Shown: in pieces, positions 6,747-11,148 of the stretch | Layout: every line of letters starts with the position of its first letter | Numbering within the stretch: the stretch's first letter is position 1 | From: Propionibacteriaceae bacterium | GTDB taxonomy: Bacteria; Actinomycetota; Actinomycetes; Propionibacteriales; Propionibacteriaceae | Reading direction: 5' to 3' | NCBI GenBank assembly: GCA_031265725.1 | Contig: JAISCH010000225.1 | Span: 1 to 11,148 of the forward strand | Length of the DNA: 11,148 nucleotides | Position numbers and translations under genes: made by a program | Notes under the pieces: model-generated | Told to the model about the DNA's origin: nothing | Databases searched by the model: none | The model's input: the letters and a program-made list of their open reading frames with translations, nothing else

Positions 6747-6777
6747 CCGTCAGGAGACAGCTAAGGGAATTGAACCC
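6724..6777. repeat. Near-perfect 54-nt palindrome joining the tRNA-Thr 3' end to an inverted copy of its T-arm
   Basis: Bases 6761-6777 are the exact reverse complement of tRNA bases 6724-6740 (17 bp). The sequence between continues the pairing: T6742-A6759, G6743-C6758, then CTCC (6745-6748) with GGAG (6753-6756) around the loop GTCA. In total 23 of 25 positions pair, with mismatches only at 6741/6760 and 6744/6757. In RNA this hairpin would compete with the tRNA fold if the transcript ran past 6777. In DNA it could form a cruciform. No T-run follows, so it is not a standard intrinsic terminator. Confidence 0.9.
6728..6748 (+). repeat. att-like direct repeat, copy 1 (within the tRNA-Thr 3' end)
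   Basis: This 21-bp stretch covers the end of the T-arm, the 3' acceptor strand, the discriminator base and two more bases. It is identical to 6886-6906, and the match ends on both sides at single-base differences (6727 T versus 6885 G; 6749 G versus 6907 A). A tRNA 3' end duplicated downstream is the classic trace of tyrosine-recombinase integration, here keeping the tRNA gene whole. Confidence 0.85.
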
Positions 6778-6885
6778 GTGAGGGCGCGACTACCGTAAGA
6801 CAGCCCCGATGGGCTGTCGATCGGAGAAGCGTGCTGAAGCGATCGGAGAGAGCTGAGGCGTACGGATTAGCCCAGCGAATCCGTG
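6749..6885. mobile_element. Micro-island between att-like repeats: possible remnant or minimal non-autonomous element
   Basis: These 137 bases lie between the two 21-bp repeats and have no credible gene. They contain the inverted T-arm copy (6761-6777), a perfect 8-bp hairpin GACAGCCC-CGAT-GGGCTGTC (6799-6818), a 10-bp direct repeat CGATCGGAGA (6818-6827 and 6840-6849), and a 7-bp hairpin ACGGATT/AATCCGT (6862-6868 / 6878-6884). It may be what remains after deletion of a larger island, a very small element moved by a recombinase encoded elsewhere, or a structured RNA made by readthrough from the tRNA promoter. Confidence 0.45.
6799..6818. repeat. Perfect 8-bp hairpin with CGAT tetraloop
   Basis: GACAGCCC pairs fully with GGGCTGTC. 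It is terminator-like in the stem but is followed by GATCGG and not by a T-run, so intrinsic termination is unlikely in either direction. It is the strongest simple stem inside the micro-island. Confidence 0.7.
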
Positions 6886-6906
6886 TCAATTCCCTTAGGT
6901 GGCTCC
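6886..6906 (+). repeat. att-like direct repeat, copy 2 (distal att)
   Basis: This is an exact 21-bp copy of the tRNA-Thr 3' end, 158 bp downstream of copy 1. The bases before it do not complete a second tRNA, so it is not an independent gene. It would be attR of the micro-island. It could also be the junction with a further element to the right that contains the AlbA_2 gene; no third copy was found up to 11148. Confidence 0.85.
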
Positions 6907-6962
6907 ACTGTGGGTCGTTATGCGATACCAGTTGGGAAATATGGTTACGAAGCAGGTTGCTG

Positions 6963-8651
6963 TCATCCAATCCAGTGGTAGCGACGTTTGGGGCTTCTTG
7001 GCCGTCCCTCTGCTTCAACCTTGCCGTCAGTCAGGAGTTGGCGCAGTTGCAACGTGACCGTTGGCCGAGCCAAGCCGGTTGCGGCACTGAGTTCCGACGA
7101 CGTTATCCAGCCGTTGGCTTGTAGCACATCATCAATGCTCATCCGCGCGGGTTGCGGCGTCAGCACGGGTTCTACCTTGCCAAATTCGGAGGCAAGAACG
7201 TATTGCGCGCCGCGTCTGCTGACCTTAGGGATCGCCACGCCCTGAGTTACTAGGTCATGCAAGGTACTGGACGCGGTATGTGCATCAATGCCCATCTGGA
7301 GGCGAAAATCGACACTCGTTACGGGTTCCACGCGGAGCATCGCAACCGCCATCTCTTGTTCTGGAGTCGTCAGGTTGAGACCGAGGCTCTGTATCCACAC
7401 TTGAACTGCCGGAGTGAGCAGCGGAGTCCTCGGCATCCGCACCAAGAAACTCGCTGGAGAGTCGTGGAACCTCGGTCTAGGCAAGCCCCATTCTCTGGCC
7501 AAGCGCATCATTGCCGGTATGCCAGCGGCCCGATTCTCAGCCACCACCTCGCGGCTGGCAGGCAGGAACGCATCTGGCAACAGCGACGCTAAGGCGCTGT
7601 TCCGCGACGATGTGATTGGAGTGAAGCCCAACTCGTCCACACTGATCCCATAGAGTCCACCGGGGCTGCGGATGCTGATCTCGGTCGGAGTGATTTCGAC
7701 TTGGACCTGGGTGCCTCGGGTGATCGGCGAGTAGTCGCGGTGCAACAGCGCGTTCACAATAGCCTCGCGGGCGGCGTCAAGCGGGAAGTCAGGGCGGTCG
7801 ATACGGCCACGATCCGTCATTACTGCCGCCATGCGCACATTCCGTCGTATTATGACAAGTGCGTCATCAACCAGGCGAGGTATTGCCCCTCGGATCGCTG
7901 CGTTGTCCCCGAATCTTGTTTGAGTGAAGTCGCCATCGCTGGCCACGACAGACACCATGAGTTGCGGGAAGAATTGCTGGGGATACTCGCCAAACACCAG
8001 CAGCCCGGCAAGAGTGAGGGGTGAGTCCGCGCGATTCTCGGCCAAGATGAGCAGCCGGTGAAGTGCTTCGACTTCTGGCAGGTTTCGGAAGCTTGACACG
8101 TAGTCGCGGACGCGCTGCAATGTCTGGGATAGGGAGTCGTGATCGAGATCGGCCAGGCTGCTGTCAGGCACTGGTTCCAAGTCGAAGCGAGGTTGTGTCT
8201 TGGCGGCATAGAGCAGGCCGATCTCATCTTGGCTCAAGCGCCGATCACCATCGCCGGAGCGCAAATACGAGCCGGTGGTGACGCCCTTGGCCGTTACGTA
8301 GACCGGGCGTTGGTGGTTTGGGGCGGGTGGCACTTCGGCGACAACTACCGACTTGCCTTCGACTTCCACAACATCTACCGGGAAGGACAGCGGAGGGGTC
8401 ATGTCGTCTCGGGCCATCCTGGCCAACTCGTTCTGCAACGCGGTAGGTGATTTCAAGTCAACGATCGAGAAGCCACTATCCTCATCGACGCCCAGTAGAA
8501 CGATTCCTCCATCGGTGTTCGAGAAAGCTGAAAGCGTCTCGCGCACCGAGTCCGGCAGACCTCCCAATGCCTTCTTAGCTTCAACGGACTCCGACTCACC
8601 ACCAAGACGGCGAAGAGAGGCGATCAGGTCGACAACTTCGTTCTGGTTCAT
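6963..8651 (-). CDS. Schlafen AlbA_2 / GHKL-ATPase / winged-helix protein, probable transcriptional regulator
   Basis: The 562-residue protein has three parts. Residues about 15-150 form a Schlafen AlbA_2 domain (ESESVEAKKA, LSAFSNTDGGIVLLGVDED). Residues about 200-410 form the GHKL-type ATPase module common in this family, with the N-box E296, N300, H304-R-D-Y307, the SPGGL turn (330-333), SSRNSALASLL and a degenerate ENRAAGI motif. Two winged helices follow (about 429-487 and 504-562, the second with SSELSAATGLARPTVTLQLRQLL). Such proteins are usually annotated as ATP-binding transcriptional regulators. The start at 8651 has a TAGAGT box seven bases upstream and no ribosome binding site. 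The promoter overlaps repeated operator-like motifs, so autoregulation is likely. It lies next to the tRNA-Thr att-like site, which suggests acquired DNA. A Schlafen-like RNA-cleaving role is possible but unsupported. Confidence 0.88.
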   Translation of the reverse strand: MNQNEVVDLIASLRRLGGESESVEAKKALGGLPDSVRETLSAFSNTDGGIVLLGVDEDSGFSIVDLKSPTALQNELARMARDDMTPPLSFPVDVVEVEGKSVVVAEVPPAPNHQRPVYVTAKGVTTGSYLRSGDGDRRLSQDEIGLLYAAKTQPRFDLEPVPDSSLADLDHDSLSQTLQRVRDYVSSFRNLPEVEALHRLLILAENRADSPLTLAGLLVFGEYPQQFFPQLMVSVVASDGDFTQTRFGDNAAIRGAIPRLVDDALVIIRRNVRMAAVMTDRGRIDRPDFPLDAAREAIVNALLHRDYSPITRGTQVQVEITPTEISIRSPGGLYGISVDELGFTPITSSRNSALASLLPDAFLPASREVVAENRAAGIPAMMRLAREWGLPRPRFHDSPASFLVRMPRTPLLTPAVQVWIQSLGLNLTTPEQEMAVAMLRVEPVTSVDFRLQMGIDAHTASSTLHDLVTQGVAIPKVSRRGAQYVLASEFGKVEPVLTPQPARMSIDDVLQANGWITSSELSAATGLARPTVTLQLRQLLTDGKVEAEGRPRSPKRRYHWIG

Positions 8652-8658
8652 GACAGTG

Positions 8659-8664
8659 ACTCTA
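8659..8664 (-). promoter_or_regulatory. Putative -10 box (TAGAGT) for the AlbA_2 regulator gene
   Basis: On the minus strand TAGAGT lies seven bases before the ATG at 8651, fitting TANNNT and leaderless transcription. It shares one base with the first operator-like repeat. The tandem repeats occupy the spacer and -35 region, so protein bound there would block RNA polymerase. Confidence 0.5.
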
Positions 8665-8735
8665 CTTGATAACTACTTGCTAATACTTGCTAATTGATGA
8701 CAGGTCTTAGCAAGTTCATATCAAGTTGAGCAAGA
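8664..8735. repeat. Dyad array of six NTTA(G/T)CAAGT-like motifs: probable operator
   Basis: On the minus strand three motifs run leftward: GTTATCAAGT (8673-8664), ATTAGCAAGT (8684-8675) and ATTAGCAAGT (8694-8685), the last two a perfect tandem. On the plus strand three run rightward: CTTAGCAAGT (8706-8715), CATATCAAGT (8717-8726) and a weaker TTGAGCAAGA (8726-8735). Spacing is 9-11 bp, about one helical turn, and the two halves mirror each other around 8700 to within one base. This arrangement is typical of cooperative binding by a dimeric or oligomeric regulator, most simply the adjacent winged-helix protein. Confidence 0.8.
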
Positions 8736-8836
8736 ATGGGTAAGCTCTAGTTTTCGCTCGCCACGGAATGAGGCTTTTTTCTTCGGTTCACACTGGCCGG
8801 GTCGAAAAGCATCATTACACCACTGGCTACCCTGCC

Positions 8837-8858
8837 ACTTGATAACTTATCTGCTAAG
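8837..8858. promoter_or_regulatory. Second operator-like cluster upstream of the RraA operon
   Basis: ACTTGATAACT at 8837-8847 is an exact 11-bp copy of 8664-8674. It overlaps an 11-bp palindrome GATAACTTATC (8841-8851), and ATCTGCTAAG (8849-8858) read on the minus strand gives CTTAGCAGAT, a partial match to the same motif. The cluster lies 20-42 bases before the start of the aldolase gene, where a repressor would act. Confidence 0.6.
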
Positions 8859-8874
8859 CTGATCACTTAGGAGG
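8855..8874 (+). promoter_or_regulatory. Putative -10 box and strong ribosome binding site of the RraA operon
   Basis: AGGAGG at 8869-8874 is the only strong Shine-Dalgarno sequence in the window. It is four bases before the ATG at 8879, a short but usable gap; a second in-frame ATG at 8888 is 13 bases away. TAAGCT at 8855-8860 could be the -10 box, giving a leader of about 12 bases. Confidence 0.55.
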
Positions 8875-8878
8875 TTCG

Positions 8879-9550
8879 ATGTTAAGGATGACAGCAGAGA
8901 GCACGGACGAAGCCTGCGCCGCGATTCGCGCGGAACTGTATACGCCGGTGGTCGGTGATATCCTCGACCAACTCGGCTTCCGGCGGCAATTCCTGCCGCC
9001 ATCGATTCATGGCATGACAGCGCAGATGCGAGTGGTCGGACGCGCGATGCCAGTGCTCATCGCTGATGTAACCGGCCCGCAAGCCCGTCCATTCGGCCGG
9101 CTGACCGAGGCCCTGGACCAACTGGAACCCGGAGAGGTCTACGTGGCACAGAATGCGACGCTGCCCTGTTCGGCTTGGGGGGAAATCCTGACCGCGACCG
9201 CCAAGAAACGCGGCGCTGTTGGCGCAGTCGTCGATGGGTATCACCGTGACACGCCGCGAATTCTGCGGCAAGACTTCCCCGTCTTCAGCCGGGGCGCATA
9301 CGCCCAGGATGCCGGCGTGCGGGCCTCGGTGATTGACTTCCGCTGCCCGATCCGGATCGGTGACGTCGAGATTGCGCCCGGCGACCTCATTTTCGGAGAC
9401 ATGGACGGCGTCTTGGTCATTCCGTCCGCAGTGGCGGATGAGGTTGTCGGACTCGCGCTGACAAAGGCGCGCACGGAGAATTCAGTCCGTGCGGCGATCG
9501 ATGCTGGCATGACATCCACCGACGCCTTCCGGACTTACGGCGTACTATGA
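8879..9550 (+). CDS. RraA-family protein, probable aldolase / oxaloacetate-type decarboxylase
   Basis: The 223-residue protein belongs to the RraA-like fold that includes 4-hydroxy-4-methyl-2-oxoglutarate aldolase and oxaloacetate decarboxylase. Family features are [14 protein letters not shown] at the N terminus, [22 protein letters not shown] in the centre, the metal- and substrate-binding Arg-Asp pair R123-D124 (GYHRD), and the C-terminal [15 protein letters not shown]. The retained Arg-Asp pair and WGE motif suggest a divalent-metal-dependent enzyme and not the RNase E inhibitor RraA. It would cleave or decarboxylate a 2-oxo acid. It leads an operon with an SDR and a lactonase, pointing to oxidative breakdown of a sugar or aldonate. 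The start is supported by AGGAGG. The stop overlaps the next start (ATGA). Confidence 0.9.
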   Translation: MLRMTAESTDEACAAIRAELYTPVVGDILDQLGFRRQFLPPSIHGMTAQMRVVGRAMPVLIADVTGPQARPFGRLTEALDQLEPGEVYVAQNATLPCSAWGEILTATAKKRGAVGAVVDGYHRDTPRILRQDFPVFSRGAYAQDAGVRASVIDFRCPIRIGDVEIAPGDLIFGDMDGVLVIPSAVADEVVGLALTKARTENSVRAAIDAGMTSTDAFRTYGVL

Positions 9551-10308
9551 ACGTCCCCATTTTCACTGACTTGGCCGGGAAGATCGCGCTGGTCACCGGC
9601 AGCACGCGGGGAATCGGCGCCGGACTGGCGAATGCGCTTGAAGACGCGGGCATGCGCGTCCTGCGCCACGGAACGGGCGCGCACCCCGAAGGGCTTGCGG
9701 ACAAGGAGACGATCTACGCGGACCTGTCAGACTCCGCAGGTTGCGAAAGCCTCGCCAATGCGGTGCGCGCCAAGACGGAAGTGCTGGACCTCCTGGTTAA
9801 CAATGCCGGGTTCGAGGCTCCGAATCGGCTGGAAAACCTCGACCAGTCAGCCCTGGCCCGGACCCTGAACGTCAATTTGGCGGCATCGCTGCTACTCACT
9901 CAGGCGCTCTTGCCGCTGTTGCGCCGGGCGTCCGCACCATCGGTCATCAACATCACCAGCATTCACGATGCCGTGCCCTATGCCGGCAATGTCGCTTACG
10001 TCGCGTCCAAGGCGGCGCTGGAAGCGGCCACCCGCACGATGGCTCTCGAACTCGCCCCGCAGCGGATTCGGGTGAATTCAATCGCCCCCGGTGCGATTGA
10101 AACAGACATGAATCGGGAAGTGATCGAGCAGATGGGCCGGGAGAATTTCAACGATTGGATTCCACTGGGCCGGGTCGGAGTGCCTGCGGATTTGGCCGCA
10201 CCGCTGCTGTTCCTGGCATCAAGCTGCTCAAGTTACCTCACCGGCACCCGTCTCCTGGTGGACGGCGGCTACAGCCTCGCCCTGCTCCGCTATGGGCTTA
10301 GCCAGTGA
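9547..10308 (+). CDS. Short-chain dehydrogenase/reductase (classical SDR)
   Basis: The 253-residue enzyme has the Rossmann nucleotide motif TGSTRGIG (17-24), NNAG (85-88) and the catalytic set S138, Y151, K155 (YVASK), ending with the usual [13 protein letters not shown]. Length is typical of a classical NAD(P)-dependent SDR. Between the RraA-like enzyme and a lactonase, with 4-nt overlaps on both sides, it most plausibly oxidises a sugar to its lactone or a hydroxy acid to a keto acid. The exact substrate and the NAD versus NADP preference cannot be set with certainty. Confidence 0.93.
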   Translation: MNVPIFTDLAGKIALVTGSTRGIGAGLANALEDAGMRVLRHGTGAHPEGLADKETIYADLSDSAGCESLANAVRAKTEVLDLLVNNAGFEAPNRLENLDQSALARTLNVNLAASLLLTQALLPLLRRASAPSVINITSIHDAVPYAGNVAYVASKAALEAATRTMALELAPQRIRVNSIAPGAIETDMNREVIEQMGRENFNDWIPLGRVGVPADLAAPLLFLASSCSSYLTGTRLLVDGGYSLALLRYGLSQ

Positions 10309-11148
10309 GACTGTATTACAGCGGCTCTGACGCGCACGACGGCCAACGCTCCGAACTCGTCATCTGGCGCGGCGTTGGCGGTGCGCTGGAGCGGGTAAGC
10401 GCGAAAGAACTGGTCAGCCCATCCTGGGTGGTAGCCCATCCGAGTCGACCGTTGCTGTACGCCACCCAGGAGACTGAGCCGGGCGGCATCGTCACCGTGG
10501 GAATGGCCGAAGATGGTTCGCTGCAGGAACAGCAGCGGCTATCGTCAAACGGATCACTGCCGTGCCATATCGCCCTGAATCGCGGCGCGACCCGACTTGC
10601 GGCAAGCAACTACCTCGACGGGACCGTCTCGGTCTGGAAGCTGACCGAAGCAGGGATGATCGCGGACGTGCTCGGCGCTTGGCAATTGGCTGGCAGCGGG
10701 CCGGTCGCTGACCGGCAAGACCGGTCGCACGCCCATGCGGCTTATTTCCGCGACACTCGAATGCTGGCAGTCGATCTTGGCGCTGACTCGCTGTGGGAGT
10801 TGGCCGCCGATGGAACGACTCGGGCCAGATTGCGGCTCCCAGCCGGTTTCGGCCCTCGTCATCTCGTCTCGGTTGGACGGAACCTGCTAGTCCTGGTCGG
10901 TGAATTGAGCAGTCAGTTGGCGCTGATCGAATTCAACGGTTCTGCGGCCCGGGTGCTGGACACGAAACCCGCCACCGCCTCATCCGGTGGGCAGCCGTCT
11001 GGCATAACCGTCTGGCGGGACAACGTGATCGTGGCCAATCGTGGAGTCGGTTCGTTTGCTCAGTTCAAGGTGGCTGCTGGCCGCCTCGTCCCGAGTGGAG
11101 AGGTCGAACTCCCCGGCTCTCAGCACCGGGCGATCATGACTAACGGTG
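10305..11148 (+). CDS. Lactonase family beta-propeller protein (6-phosphogluconolactonase-like), 3' end beyond window
   Basis: A GTG at 10305 overlaps the SDR stop (GTGA) and opens a frame that runs without a stop to the window end, 281 complete codons. Propeller repeats typical of the YbhE/Pgl-type lactonase family are visible: SPSWVVAHPSRPLLYATQE (near residues 38-56), LPCHIALNRGATRLAASNY, RQDRSHAHAAYF, AVDLGADSLWEL, GFGPRHLVS and SGGQPSGITVW. The family's conserved His, Arg and Asp blocks are kept. Relatives hydrolyse sugar lactones to aldonates, which fits directly after a sugar-oxidising SDR. Most of the seven blades appear to be inside the window; the family length suggests that only the last part is missing. 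Confidence 0.9.
   Translation, partial: MRLYYSGSDAHDGQRSELVIWRGVGGALERVSAKELVSPSWVVAHPSRPLLYATQETEPGGIVTVGMAEDGSLQEQQRLSSNGSLPCHIALNRGATRLAASNYLDGTVSVWKLTEAGMIADVLGAWQLAGSGPVADRQDRSHAHAAYFRDTRMLAVDLGADSLWELAADGTTRARLRLPAGFGPRHLVSVGRNLLVLVGELSSQLALIEFNGSAARVLDTKPATASSGGQPSGITVWRDNVIVANRGVGSFAQFKVAAGRLVPSGEVELPGSQHRAIMTNG

Noticed and set aside
6799..6818. Rho-independent terminator for tRNA-Thr
   Set aside because: The stem is perfect but no T-run follows on either strand.
6760..6906. A second tRNA or tRNA pseudogene downstream of tRNA-Thr
   Set aside because: Neither the inverted T-arm nor the distal direct copy has a matching 5' acceptor, D-arm or anticodon arm; a duplicated 3' end fits an att site better.
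6831..7245. Short plus-strand open frames (97 and 85 codons) spanning the distal att copy and the AlbA_2 gene 3' end
   Set aside because: They lie mostly antisense to the AlbA_2 gene, have no start signals and no domain.
8664..8735. CRISPR array or replication iterons
   Set aside because: The repeats are only about 10 bp, with no spacers of uniform length, no cas genes and no replication initiator; position over a promoter fits an operator.

Overview
The base composition is GC-rich, the ECF sigma gene is followed by an ATGA-coupled gene, and most start codons carry a TANNNT box instead of a ribosome binding site. Together with the protein types, this points to an actinomycete (Actinomycetota). 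A Propionibacteriales-like relative is possible, but the sequence does not settle the family.

Region 1 (1-3750) is mostly housekeeping. An ECF sigma factor with the first codons of an overlapping, probable anti-sigma gene lies on the minus strand. Divergent from it is a small membrane-anchored, four-cysteine exported protein. Next come radA (DNA recombination and repair) and, convergent with radA, a glyoxalase-like (VOC) protein.

Region 2 (3838-6583) is a plus-strand run: a sugar-phosphate isomerase/epimerase-like TIM barrel, an ATGA-coupled CPBP intramembrane protease, a YhfC-family intramembrane protease and a small DUF4177 protein.

Region 3 (6640-6962) holds a tRNA-Thr(CGU) gene with unusual surroundings. 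The last 19 bases of the tRNA plus two more are repeated exactly 158 bp downstream, as at an integration (att) site. An inverted copy of the T-arm lies between them and makes a nearly perfect 54-nt palindrome with the tRNA 3' end. The 137 bp between the direct repeats is packed with short hairpins, and no integrase is present.

Region 4 (6963-11148) looks accessory. A minus-strand protein has a Schlafen AlbA_2 domain, a GHKL-type ATPase domain and two winged helices. It is preceded by a symmetrical array of six copies of a motif close to NTTA(G/T)CAAGT. The best copy recurs exactly upstream of a divergent operon encoding an RraA-family aldolase/decarboxylase, an SDR dehydrogenase and a lactonase (cut by the window end), joined by 4-nt overlaps. 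I infer that the AlbA_2 protein represses itself and possibly this sugar or aldonate oxidation operon.

The strongest non-gene signals are the tRNA-Thr att-like micro-island with its palindrome, the AlbA_2 operator array, and the repeated leaderless promoter signature (TANNNT 6-7 nt before the start codon) at six of the seven independently started genes that lack a good ribosome binding site.
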